Notes under the pieces: model-generated | Seen by the model: only the letters and a program-made list of their open reading frames with translations | Told to the model about the DNA's origin: nothing | Database searches by the model: none | Made by a program: the position numbers and the translations under genes | In this document: positions 43,725 to 51,356 of the stretch, in pieces | Position numbering within the stretch: position 1 is the stretch's first letter | Layout: each line of letters begins with the position of its first letter | DNA from: QVMM01 sp047030855 | GTDB lineage: Bacteria; Bacteroidota; Bacteroidia; Bacteroidales; Dysgonomonadaceae | Assembly: GCA_047030855.1 (NCBI GenBank) | Contig: JBKYIJ010000008.1 | Coordinates: 2,294,001-2,358,000 of the forward strand | Length of the DNA: 64,000 bases | Direction: 5' to 3'

Positions 43725-45359
43725 ATGAGAAAGTTTATATTATTATCCTCTTTTATTTTATTTGCTGTTGTTAACTCATTTGCCTGTACCAATTTATTAG
43801 TCGGAAAATCAGCTTCGACTGACGGATCTACTATGATTACGTATTCCGCCGATTCGTATGCTTTGTATGGAGAATTGTATCATTGGCCTGCAAAAAAGTA
43901 TCAGAAAGGCGAAATGCTTAAAGTATATGAATGGGATACGGGCAAATATATGGGAGAGATTAAACAAGTATCGGAGACATACAACGTGATAGGCAATATG
44001 AACGAGCATCAACTTGCTATTGCCGAAACAACGTTTGGGGGTAGGGAAGAGCTTTCCGATCCCGATGGAGTCATGGATTACGGCAGCCTGATATATATAA
44101 CTTTGCAAAGAGCAAAAACTGCCCGTGAAGCACTGAAAATAATGACTGATCTCGTTGCCGAATATGGATATTATAGCAGTGGTGAATCTTTTTCTATTGC
44201 CGATCCGAATGAAATTTGGGTATTGGAGATGATAGGAAAGGGTAAAGGACGCAAAGGTGCCGTGTGGGTTGCAGCACGTATCCCGGATGATTGTATATCT
44301 GCTCATGCCAATCAATCCCGCATTCATCAGTTTCCGTTGAATGATCCTAATAATTATATTTATTCAAAAGATGTTATCTCTTTTGCTAAAGAAAAAGGAT
44401 ACTATACAGGAAGAGATGAAGGTTTCAGTTTTTCTAAAGCTTATAATCCGTTGGATTTCGGCGGACAACGTTTTTGTGAAGCTCGTGTGTGGAGTTTCTT
44501 TAATCGTTTCAATAAAGATATGGCTCATTTTGTTTCTTATGCAAAAGGTGAGACAAAAGACCCCATGCCTCTTTATATAAAGCCTGACAAAAAACTTTCT
44601 TTCACTGACGTAAAAGAAATGATGCGTGATCATTATGAAGGTACTGAACTTGACTGGCGTTTTGATATCGGGGCAGGACCGTTTGAATCTCCGTATCGTT
44701 GGGCTCCTCTTGAATGGGAAGTTGATTCTGTAAAGTATTGCAATGAACGCCCTATAGCCACACAACAAACAGGTTTTACTTTTGTTGCGCAAATGCGTTC
44801 TTGGTTGCCTGACGTAATAGGCGGAATACTATGGTTTGGGATGGACGATGCAGCGAATACGGTTTATACGCCAATGTACACTTCAATGACAAATGTGCCC
44901 GAGTGTTATCGTGTAGGAAATGGAGATTTGTATACTTTTTCATGGACATCTGCTTTCTGGATACACAATTGGGTTGCAAATATGGTTTACACAAAATACA
45001 ATTATATGCACGAAGATGTGAAAAAAGTGCAGCAAGAACTGGAAAACAGTTTTTTACAAATTCAGCCGGATATTGAAAGAGAAGCTTTGATAAAATATAA
45101 TAACTCAAAAGACGAGTGTATCGCTTATCTTACGAATTATAGCATAGAACAAGCTCAACTCTCATTTGACAGATGGAAGAAATTAGGGGAATTTCTTCTG
45201 ATTAAATATATGGATGGAGTTGTAAGAAAAGAAGAAAACGGCAAATTCTTACGTAACGAACATGGAGGCACAGAATCTCCTAATCGTGTAGGTTATCCTA
45301 AATCATTCTATAAGAAAATAATAGACGAAACCGGAGATAAATACAAAGTAATAGAGTAA
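43725..45359 (+). CDS. C69 family dipeptidase (PepD-like Ntn hydrolase)
   Basis: 544 residues. The signal peptide ends at NSFA and the next residue is Cys21 in CTNLLVGKSASTDGS. Family C69 enzymes use an N-terminal Cys as the nucleophile, so signal cleavage would also create the active site. ADPNEIWVLEMIGKG and the later SFDRWKK segments fit the family. It is likely a periplasmic or secreted dipeptidase for peptide use. It is monocistronic, with a terminator right after the stop. Confidence 0.9.
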   Translation: MRKFILLSSFILFAVVNSFACTNLLVGKSASTDGSTMITYSADSYALYGELYHWPAKKYQKGEMLKVYEWDTGKYMGEIKQVSETYNVIGNMNEHQLAIAETTFGGREELSDPDGVMDYGSLIYITLQRAKTAREALKIMTDLVAEYGYYSSGESFSIADPNEIWVLEMIGKGKGRKGAVWVAARIPDDCISAHANQSRIHQFPLNDPNNYIYSKDVISFAKEKGYYTGRDEGFSFSKAYNPLDFGGQRFCEARVWSFFNRFNKDMAHFVSYAKGETKDPMPLYIKPDKKLSFTDVKEMMRDHYEGTELDWRFDIGAGPFESPYRWAPLEWEVDSVKYCNERPIATQQTGFTFVAQMRSWLPDVIGGILWFGMDDAANTVYTPMYTSMTNVPECYRVGNGDLYTFSWTSAFWIHNWVANMVYTKYNYMHEDVKKVQQELENSFLQIQPDIEREALIKYNNSKDECIAYLTNYSIEQAQLSFDRWKKLGEFLLIKYMDGVVRKEENGKFLRNEHGGTESPNRVGYPKSFYKKIIDETGDKYKVIE

Positions 45360-45372
45360 TATTGTTGAAAAG

Positions 45373-45400
45373 CAGCTGGGATTTTCCCGGCTGTTTTTCT
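45373..45400 (+). terminator. terminator after the C69 dipeptidase gene
   Basis: CAGCTGGGA (45373-45381) pairs with TCCCGGCTG (45385-45393), followed by TTTTTCTT. Confidence 0.85.
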
Positions 45401-45429
45401 TGTATAGTAAAGAAATTGGTTTATCTTTG
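45399..45429 (+). promoter_or_regulatory. promoter of tRNA-Cys
   Basis: CTTG at 45399-45402, a 19-bp spacer and TATCTTTG at 45422-45429, 19 bp before the tRNA. Confidence 0.7.
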
Positions 45430-45447
45430 CAATCTCAAAAAGAAAAA

Positions 45448-45518
45448 GGTTCCTTGGCCGAGTGGCTAGGCGTCGGTCTGCAAAACCGTTTACGGCGGTT
45501 CGAATCCGCCAGGAACCT
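45448..45518 (+). tRNA. tRNA-Cys (anticodon GCA)
   Basis: A 71-nt cloverleaf: the acceptor arm GGTTCCT pairs with AGGAACC, the anticodon loop is CTGCAAA (GCA) and the T arm is GGCGG-TTCGAAT-CCGCC. CCA is not encoded. It is flanked by its own promoter and terminator. Confidence 0.95.
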
Positions 45519-45525
45519 CAACGAT

Positions 45526-45568
45526 AAAACGCTAATCTGTTATTAATAAACAAGTTAGCGTTTTTATT
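45526..45568 (+). terminator. terminator after tRNA-Cys
   Basis: AAAACGCTAA (45526-45535) pairs with TTAGCGTTTT (45555-45564), followed by TATTTT. IS21-related DNA begins within a few bases. Confidence 0.8.
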
Positions 45569-45580
45569 TTGCCCTAAATT

Positions 45581-46102
45581 TTGCAATTTGCACAACTGGA
45601 AAATCCGATTAAAGGGGACAGCTTTAATCGGATTTTCCAGCTGGCCTCGCTCTCGTTTATCAATGAGCATAAGGATGTATTTATAACAGGCAGTACAGGA
45701 ACAGGCAAAACATATCTGGCCATAGCTCTCGGATACGAAGCCTGCTTAAAGGGTTATAGAGCATTTTACACCAATACGGCTCGATTGATGGGATTGCTAA
45801 AAGCAGCTAAAGCCAAAGCGACAATATTAACCGAACTAAAGAAACTGGAGCGGATGGATCTGTTAATACTCGATGACTTCGGTATGCAACCTTTCGATGC
45901 TACTGCCAGAATGAACCTGTTAGACGTCATCGAAGACCGTTATGGGAAAAAATCGACAATCATCACGTCTCAGATACCGGTTAATGAATGGCATGAACAA
46001 ATAGGTGATAAAACAGTTGCCGACGCCGTATTAGACAGGCTGGTACACAAAGCTCTGAGGGTGGAACTTTATGGAGAATCACTTAGAAAACTAAAAGTGT
46101 GA
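45581..46102 (+). pseudogene. istB: truncated IstB-like ATPase of an IS21 element
   Basis: 173 residues versus about 245 for full IstB. Walker A GSTGTGKT and Walker B LLILDDFG, the downstream TSQIPVNEWHE and the C-terminal DRLVHKALRVEL are present, so the AAA+ core survives while the N-terminal domain is gone. The only start in frame is a TTG. IstA is absent, so it cannot move on its own. Confidence 0.85.
45596..45640. repeat. 18-bp perfect inverted repeat at the broken end of istB
   Basis: CTGGAAAATCCGATTAAA (45596-45613) and its exact complement (45623-45640) are separated by 9 bp (GGGGACAGC). It lies where the istB frame loses similarity to the family. Confidence 0.85.
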
Positions 46103-46391
46103 ACAACTATTTAATTATGCAAATTAATGTAAAATAAATTACGGCGTAAAATGATATATTATCTTTACAATAAATCAGTACTTATAAACACTACTTTCAA
46201 GAAGAATTATAGGGGGCCAGTTTGAACAGGAATCAAGGGGCCTATTTCATCGGAATATCCATTTCTGTTGTACCCTAAAATTCACTATTTCTACATCCAT
46301 CATATCTTTTATAAACTACTCATAATCAAAGTTTACTAAAAATAGTTCTAAAAATCTGCTTAAAGCTATTGCAGGATTGAAAACCTTGTCC

Positions 46392-46399
46392 TATCTTTG
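46392..46399 (+). promoter_or_regulatory. -7 box for tRNA-Asp
   Basis: TATCTTTG matches TAnnTTTG, 37 bp before the tRNA. Confidence 0.6.
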
Positions 46400-46435
46400 C
46401 AACGCATTTGGGAGAAAATGCTGTTAAAAACAAAT

Positions 46436-46512
46436 GGTGTGGTAGTTCAGCTGGTTAGAATACCTGCCTGTCACGCAGGGGGTCGCGGGTTCGAGTCCCG
46501 TCCATACCGCCA
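46436..46512 (+). tRNA. tRNA-Asp (anticodon GTC), CCA encoded
   Basis: 77 nt including CCA. The acceptor arm GGTGTGG pairs with CCATACC (one G-U pair), the anticodon loop CTGTCAC gives GTC, and the T arm is GCGGG-TTCGAGT-CCCGT. Confidence 0.95.
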
Positions 46513-46545
46513 GAGTTAAAGCCAAAAGGCGAAAAAAGTTAGTTA

Positions 46546-46583
46546 AATCCTACAATATCAATATATTGTAGGATTTTTCTTTT
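46546..46583 (+). terminator. terminator after tRNA-Asp
   Basis: AATCCTACAATAT (46546-46558) pairs perfectly with ATATTGTAGGATT (46563-46575) across 4 nt, followed by TTTCTTTTT. Confidence 0.9.
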
Positions 46584-46641
46584 TATCCATATAGCCAGAA
46601 AAAGACATTAAACAGGCATCGAACGCCTTAATTCGTTCCCC

Positions 46642-46679
46642 AAAGTGTTCACCCTAAGCGGAAAAAGTGTTCACCCTAA
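46642..46679. repeat. tandem IS-end-like repeats before the integrase gene
   Basis: AAAGTGTTCACCCTAA occurs at 46642-46657 and again at 46664-46679, a 22-bp period. Such spaced repeats are typical of IS21-type ends, so this may be the remaining end of another element. No transposase gene is attached. Confidence 0.6.
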
Positions 46680-46778
46680 ATTGTCTTTAATTGGCAGTGT
46701 ATCAGACATTTTTGGAAGTACAAGATTTACTCATTCGAGAAACAATAATGTTTTATTTGTAATTTAAAATGAGTAGTT

Positions 46779-48017
46779 ATGAAAAGTACATTCAATGTTA
46801 TTTATTACATCCGTCGAGACAAACTTAAAAAGGACGGAACAGCACCTATCTTTTGCCGGATTACCATCTCTCAGGAGAAGGTCAGTTTTAATATAAAAGC
46901 TGCAATAAATACAGGTATTTGGGAATCAAGTACAGGCAGAGCAATCGGAAAGAGTCGAGAAGCTTTAGGTATCAATAAGATTATAGATTCTTATACCAGC
47001 CTTATCAATGAAAAATACAATGAGATATTTGATCGTGATGGGATTGTTTCTGCAGAAGGCTTGAAAAACAGTATTCTTGGTATCTCCTCCTCTCCTAACG
47101 ACATACCAATCTATCTTTTGGAAGTCTATCGTCAGCACAATGAAGATATGGAAAAACTGGTCGGTAAAAAATTCTCTCCGGCTATCCTGCAAAAATACAA
47201 ATGTGTTTATAAAAAGCTTCAGACATTCTTAAAATTCAAATATAATCTGTCTGATATTAAACTGAAAGATATTAAACACAGTTTCTTAACGGATTTTGAA
47301 ACTTATCTTAGAATTGAAGGGAATTGCCAGACCAATACAATCGGGCGCAACATGAGGCTTCTGAAGAAGATTATCAATATAGCAAAGAACAATGGTTGGA
47401 TCATCGCAGACCCTTATGCGAATTATAAAATCCATTTTGAGAAGGTTGATAGAGGATATCTGACTGAAGAAGAGATAAAGGCGATTATTGAAAAAGACTT
47501 CTCTATTGCCCGGATCGAAAAGGTAAGGGATATATTTATATTTTCCTGTTTCACCGGACTTTCATATGCAGACATATACGAATTAAAGTATGACGATATA
47601 AAGCCTCATTTTGATGATAATCTATGGATTATGAAGAAGCGTGTTAAAACGAATACCGATATAACCGTTCCTTTAATGGATATACCACTTTCTATAATAG
47701 AGAAATACAGAGGAAAACAAAAAAATAATAAAGTTCTTCCGACAATGTGCAATCAGAAGATGAACTCTTATTTAAGGGAAATTGCCGATTTGTGCGGTAT
47801 TGAGAAGCACCTCACCTATCACATGAGCCGTCATACATTCGCAACTACATTTTTATCCTTGGGTATTCCGATCGAGTCTGTATCGAAAATGCTGGGGCAT
47901 ACAAAAATCCAGACAACGCAAATATATGCCCGGATAACTAATAACAAGATAGCCAATGAAATGAATGCTATTGCTGGAAAACTAAAAACTTACGAATCAA
48001 AAAGTGCTATTGTTTAA
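46779..48017 (+). CDS. tyrosine recombinase / integrase
   Basis: 412 residues, the size of integrases from Bacteroidota integrative elements. An N-terminal arm-binding part (FNVIYYIRRDKLKKDGTAPIFCRI) is followed by a SAM-like core-binding domain (about 110-205) and the catalytic domain. That domain has HMSRHTFAT (H-x-x-R), LGH and the Tyr nucleophile in TQIYARI; the first catalytic residue is in the FTGLSYADIYEL region, where these integrases often lack the usual Arg. It lies 270 bp after tRNA-Asp, a common kind of insertion target. No direct repeat of the tRNA 3' end was found in the window. Confidence 0.92.
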   Translation: MKSTFNVIYYIRRDKLKKDGTAPIFCRITISQEKVSFNIKAAINTGIWESSTGRAIGKSREALGINKIIDSYTSLINEKYNEIFDRDGIVSAEGLKNSILGISSSPNDIPIYLLEVYRQHNEDMEKLVGKKFSPAILQKYKCVYKKLQTFLKFKYNLSDIKLKDIKHSFLTDFETYLRIEGNCQTNTIGRNMRLLKKIINIAKNNGWIIADPYANYKIHFEKVDRGYLTEEEIKAIIEKDFSIARIEKVRDIFIFSCFTGLSYADIYELKYDDIKPHFDDNLWIMKKRVKTNTDITVPLMDIPLSIIEKYRGKQKNNKVLPTMCNQKMNSYLREIADLCGIEKHLTYHMSRHTFATTFLSLGIPIESVSKMLGHTKIQTTQIYARITNNKIANEMNAIAGKLKTYESKSAIV

Positions 48018-48030
48018 TCTAGTTGAGTTT

Positions 48031-48450
48031 ATGGAAGCAGGATATATAAAGTTTACAGATATAGATACTGACAGACCAATCATTGAAGTAAAAATAGTAG
48101 ATGGTACGGTCTGGATGACAGTAAATGATATGGCTGATCTGTTTGGCATATATACACCTACAATCAATAAGCATCTCAAAGTTATATTCAAAGAAGGCTT
48201 ATTGAGAGAACCGGATGTGACAAAAAAATACCGGTATACCCGAAATGAGAAAGAAGAATATATTTGTACCTATTATAATCTAGAGGTTATTATTTTCTTA
48301 AGTTTCCGTATTCAATCGCTATATACCAAAACTTTTCGGGAATGGGTGTTGAATGCTTTTTGTGAATACGGAAGGGTAAAGACTAAATCTGAAATGATCA
48401 TAATATTCAATGCTAACATAGGAAAATCATCATTTAAAACTTTGAATTGA
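48031..48450 (+). CDS. RhuM-like DNA-binding protein
   Basis: Starting at the ATG 48031 (MEAGYIKF), 139 residues. IIEVKIVDGTVWMTVNDMADLFGIYTPTINKHLKVIFKEGLL and the YYNLEVIIFLSFRIQS segment match the N-terminal part of RhuM-family proteins of mobile and pathogenicity islands. The C-terminal half of RhuM is missing, so it may be a short natural form or a truncation. It follows the integrase and precedes the ORF6N gene by 1 bp. Confidence 0.75.
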   Translation: MEAGYIKFTDIDTDRPIIEVKIVDGTVWMTVNDMADLFGIYTPTINKHLKVIFKEGLLREPDVTKKYRYTRNEKEEYICTYYNLEVIIFLSFRIQSLYTKTFREWVLNAFCEYGRVKTKSEMIIIFNANIGKSSFKTLN

Positions 48451-48451
48451 T

Positions 48452-48970
48452 ATGGAATTACAGATTATTCAAAATAAAATATTTGAGGTTCGTGGCTTAC
48501 GGGTGATGATCGATTTTCATTTGGCAGAACTCTATCAGGTTGAAACCCGCGTTTTAAAACAGGCTGTTCGAAGAAATATCGAGCGGTTTCCCGAAGACTT
48601 CATGTTTGAACTGACGGGGGAAGAAGCTATGCAATTGATAAACATGGGGGTGTCACAATCTGTGATACCCTCCGGTTATAATGTCGGAGCAACTAAGATA
48701 TTTGCATTCACAGAACAGGGAGTATCTATGCTCTCATCTGTATTACGAAGTAAAATTGCTATTGAAATCAATATTTCAATTATGCGGGCATTTGTAGTTT
48801 TACGCCAATATGCTTTAGGATATGCAGAACTTAATCGGAAACTGGAAACATTTATGCTCGAAACCAATATGCAGTTCAATGAGATATATCAGGCTCTGAC
48901 AGAATTAGCTGGTACCAGAGAACAGGAAGATAAACCAAGAAAACGTGTCGGATATATACAAAATGAATAA
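48452..48970 (+). CDS. ORF6N domain protein
   Basis: 172 residues with the ORF6N domain in the N-terminal 90 residues (NKIFEVRGLRVMIDFHLAELYQVETRVLKQAVRRNIERFPEDFMFELT). This domain is found in phage and plasmid regulatory proteins. The C-terminal region is helical (YAELNRKLETFML). It is coupled with the RhuM-like gene, so the pair probably belongs to the integrated element. Confidence 0.9.
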   Translation: MELQIIQNKIFEVRGLRVMIDFHLAELYQVETRVLKQAVRRNIERFPEDFMFELTGEEAMQLINMGVSQSVIPSGYNVGATKIFAFTEQGVSMLSSVLRSKIAIEINISIMRAFVVLRQYALGYAELNRKLETFMLETNMQFNEIYQALTELAGTREQEDKPRKRVGYIQNE

Positions 48971-48990
48971 GAGGAGCAATAGCTCCTCTC
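48971..48990. terminator. bidirectional terminator between the ORF6N and Hc1 genes
   Basis: GAGGAGC pairs with GCTCCTC across AATA; pyrimidine-rich DNA follows. Placed between two convergent stops. Confidence 0.7.
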
Positions 48991-48992
48991 TC

Positions 48993-49169
48993 TTATTTCT
49001 TAGACTCTTCTATAGATACTTTACGGAATTCTTTCAAAGCTTTTTCTATTTCCAAAGACACTTTTCTGGCACGCTGTCCGGCTGCTTTGTTTCCATTATC
49101 TACCTGAGTATTTGCATCTTTTGAAAAGTCAGCAAACAATTGACTTAAATTTTCTACTAAATTTTTCAT
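48993..49169 (-). CDS. histone H1-like protein Hc1
   Basis: 58 residues from the preferred ATG at 49169 (MKNLVENLSQLFADFSKDA); an ATG at 49178 is also open. NGNKAAGQRARKVSLEIEKALKEFRKVSIEESKK is the conserved body of the Bacteroidota Hc1 family, a small helical, basic DNA-binding protein. A TATCTTTG promoter box lies at 49203-49196. Confidence 0.9.
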   Translation of the reverse strand: MKNLVENLSQLFADFSKDANTQVDNGNKAAGQRARKVSLEIEKALKEFRKVSIEESKK

Positions 49170-49195
49170 CACTATCATATTTTAAATTCGAACTG

Positions 49196-49203
49196 CAAAG
49201 ATA
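49196..49203 (-). promoter_or_regulatory. -7 box for the Hc1 gene
   Basis: Minus strand reads TATCTTTG, matching TAnnTTTG, 27 bp before the preferred ATG. It supports the shorter start. Confidence 0.6.
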
Positions 49204-49209
49204 GATCTC

Positions 49210-49809
49210 TTATTGAACTTCCCTGTAAAATTCAGCAATATATTCTTCCATAAATGAATGCCGTTTTACGGCTATCAGCTTAGCCGATTCAGTATTCATC
49301 ATATCTTTTAGTTTAAACAGTTTATCATAAAAGTGTTGAATACTTGAATTTTCTTTCACCTTTTCATCAGGACTATATAGGATTCGGTTCTTACTACCTC
49401 CATAAGCAAAACAGCGGGCAATACCGATTGCTCCGATAGCATCCAAACGGTCTGCATCTTGTATTATCTCGGCTTCAATTGAAGATGGCCTATTCCCTTT
49501 ACTGAAAGAAACCTGAGAAACAATCTCGACAACTCTGTCTATAATTGATTGTTCAATAGCCAATGATCTAAGAAATGCACCGATAAACTCCTCTGACTTA
49601 TCTACACCGTCGTGGAGTTTATGATCGCCCAGATCATGCAACCAAGCTGCTAATTCGACAATGAAACTATCAGCTTGCTCTGTTTGCAAAATCTTTCGGG
49701 CATTAATAACCACTCGTTCTATATGATAGTAATCATGTCCCGTTCCTTCTTTGAGAAAAGTTTCTTTTATATATTCCTGCGCTTTTATCAGGATATCTTC
49801 TTTATTCAT
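49210..49809 (-). CDS. HD domain phosphohydrolase
   Basis: 199 residues with metal-binding HD motifs: GHDYYHIERV, AAWLHDLGDHKLHDG and a later QDADRLDAIGAIG. It resembles small soluble HD-superfamily phosphohydrolases of the YedJ type; the substrate is unknown. The start lies 8 bp after the ABM gene stop, so the two form an operon. Confidence 0.9.
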   Translation of the reverse strand: MNKEDILIKAQEYIKETFLKEGTGHDYYHIERVVINARKILQTEQADSFIVELAAWLHDLGDHKLHDGVDKSEEFIGAFLRSLAIEQSIIDRVVEIVSQVSFSKGNRPSSIEAEIIQDADRLDAIGAIGIARCFAYGGSKNRILYSPDEKVKENSSIQHFYDKLFKLKDMMNTESAKLIAVKRHSFMEEYIAEFYREVQ

Positions 49810-49817
49810 TTTGTTAC

Positions 49818-50105
49818 CTATTGAAAAATATCCATAATGGTGAATTCACACTCTTTGGATTGATGTTTATTAATCAGGGGAACAAGCCTTCTGAAATGCT
49901 CTGTCTGACAATGTCTGTCCAATGCATCATGATCCGGCCATTCTTCAATGAAGATAAAGTGAGTCTTATCGTCCTTATCTATATAAAGGTTGTAATCAAT
50001 ACAATCTTTTTCCAGTTTTGTCTTAGCAACCAATTCAGCATAAAGCGGTTTTACTATTTCCAGATACTCTTCTTTAATAAAATCCTCGGCTATAACTTTT
50101 ATCAT
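49818..50105 (-). CDS. putative quinol monooxygenase (ABM domain)
   Basis: 95 residues, a single antibiotic-biosynthesis-monooxygenase domain: MIKVIAEDFIKEEYLEIVKPLYAELV, then FIFIEEWPDHDALDRHCQTEHFRRL. YgiN-like members oxidise quinols or act on small aromatics. It is the first gene of a pair with the HD gene, with a TATATTTG promoter box at 50151-50144. Confidence 0.88.
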   Translation of the reverse strand: MIKVIAEDFIKEEYLEIVKPLYAELVAKTKLEKDCIDYNLYIDKDDKTHFIFIEEWPDHDALDRHCQTEHFRRLVPLINKHQSKECEFTIMDIFQ

Positions 50106-50143
50106 TGTCTGAACTATTATTTACAAATTTTTATTTCTCCCTA

Positions 50144-50151
50144 CAAATATA
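50144..50151 (-). promoter_or_regulatory. -7 box for the ABM-HD operon
   Basis: Minus strand reads TATATTTG, matching TAnnTTTG, 39 bp upstream of the ATG. Confidence 0.55.
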
Positions 50152-50308
50152 CAGAATGAGGTAGATAAAAGAGTAAATATATTTTCCGCTTTTATGTATA
50201 ATCAAGCTGTTAGAAAAATTATATTGATTATTTTTTAGCATTTATTCACTATAATAAAAGAGTATTCTATATCTTTATGCTTGGAATCAGCTAATTAAGT
50301 AATTATCT

Positions 50309-51007
50309 ATGAAATCACGCTTTAATAAAATTCTGAAAGGCATCTTTCTGACTTCCCTAACATCTATTGTTGCTACTACAAATACCGAAGCCTCAAACTA
50401 TGATATCAGCAAACTGAATCTGGATAACAGGAAAAAAGAACCAGAAATAAGTCCTAAAAAAGATAATTCTCAGAAATTTGTATTGAAATTTCAAAATGAT
50501 AATTCTTATCTGATTGCGGGGCATAGAAGCCATAGATCACATTCTTCACATAGGTCGCATTCTTCACACCGATCAAGTAGTTCGACTTATTCGGGAAGCT
50601 CCAGTCGGTCTTCTTCGTCGTCATCCTATTATTATACTCCATCTACAGGTTCGTCTACGGGAACATCCAATGCAAAACCTTCCAGTAGTAAATCTACAGG
50701 CAGCGGTAATTTGTCTACCACAAATGGAACATCATCAACTTCAACTAAGAAGACAACATCGACAACTGCTGTGGGGGAAAAACTTAATTTGGGCGATAGA
50801 ATCTTAAAAAAAGGAATGACCGGAACAGATGTTACACAACTGAAGAATATCTTAATTGATAAAAAATACCTGTCAGGATCTTTTGCAAAAGGAACTACTT
50901 TATTTGATAATGAAATAGAAAAAGCAGTTATTGCTTTTCAAAATAAGATAGGAATCGATGCAGACGGTATTGTAGATACACAAACTGTTTATTTTCTGAA
51001 AAAATAA
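50309..51007 (+). CDS. hxsA: His-Xaa-Ser repeat protein HxsA
   Basis: 232 residues: a signal peptide, then the repeat GHRSHRSHSSHRSHSSHRSSSS (about 71-92), a long Ser/Thr-rich linker and a C-terminal peptidoglycan-binding-like domain (about 160-232, ILKKGMTGTDVTQLKNIL and IGIDADGIVDTQTV). HxsA is the proposed substrate of the radical SAM enzymes HxsB and HxsC, which are thought to modify the His-Xaa-Ser repeats. It is the first gene of hxsA-hxsD-hxsB here. Confidence 0.9.
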   Translation: MKSRFNKILKGIFLTSLTSIVATTNTEASNYDISKLNLDNRKKEPEISPKKDNSQKFVLKFQNDNSYLIAGHRSHRSHSSHRSHSSHRSSSSTYSGSSSRSSSSSSYYYTPSTGSSTGTSNAKPSSSKSTGSGNLSTTNGTSSTSTKKTTSTTAVGEKLNLGDRILKKGMTGTDVTQLKNILIDKKYLSGSFAKGTTLFDNEIEKAVIAFQNKIGIDADGIVDTQTVYFLKK

Positions 51008-51008
51008 G

Positions 51009-51356
51009 ATGACTGATTTTAGACAAATAACAGAGAATACAGTACATTTTTCAGTTGATACTCTGATTTACAATGATACAGTTATATCAAAAGTATTGTA
51101 TTGGCTATCGGATCTATACCTCATAAACCGTAATATTTCAACCGATACCACTCAATCTATTGAACTCAGGAAGAAAGACGTAATTTTTTCTCAAGAGGAA
51201 GTTGATCAGCTAGAAAGAAAAATCAATCAGGACTTTATCGATTACAAAGTTCGGGATATTGTCGGACAAGAGACAAGGAATATTCGAGATATTCTTTATG
51301 TCAAGGCTTTTGCTAATAATGATGAGTTTGAAGATTATATGTTAACCGGAGAATAA
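51009..51356 (+). CDS. hxsD: His-Xaa-Ser system protein HxsD
   Basis: 115 residues, 1 bp after the hxsA stop. VHFSVDTLIYNDTVISKVLYWLSDLYLINR and the later QEVDQLERKINQDFIDYKVRDIV-type segment fit the HxsD family, a small partner always found with HxsB and HxsC. Its biochemical role is unknown. The stop overlaps the hxsB ATG (TAATG). Confidence 0.8.
   Translation: MTDFRQITENTVHFSVDTLIYNDTVISKVLYWLSDLYLINRNISTDTTQSIELRKKDVIFSQEEVDQLERKINQDFIDYKVRDIVGQETRNIRDILYVKAFANNDEFEDYMLTGE

Larger units (their letters stand above)
45571..46256 (+). mobile_element. IS21-family relic (3' part of istB plus end repeats)
   Basis: Contains the C-terminal two thirds of istB but no istA. The right end has two similar units, GGGGGCCAGTTTGAACAGGAAT (46212-46233) and AGGGGCCTATTTCATCGGAAT (46236-46256), like the multiple terminal transposase sites of IS21 elements. 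The left part is missing. From 46257 to the tRNA-Asp promoter the DNA is AT-rich with nothing recognisable. Confidence 0.7.

Noticed and set aside
50514..50807. 97-codon frame inside hxsA
   Set aside because: It is an alternate reading of the Ser/His repeat region. hxsA itself has a signal peptide, a repeat and a C-terminal domain.
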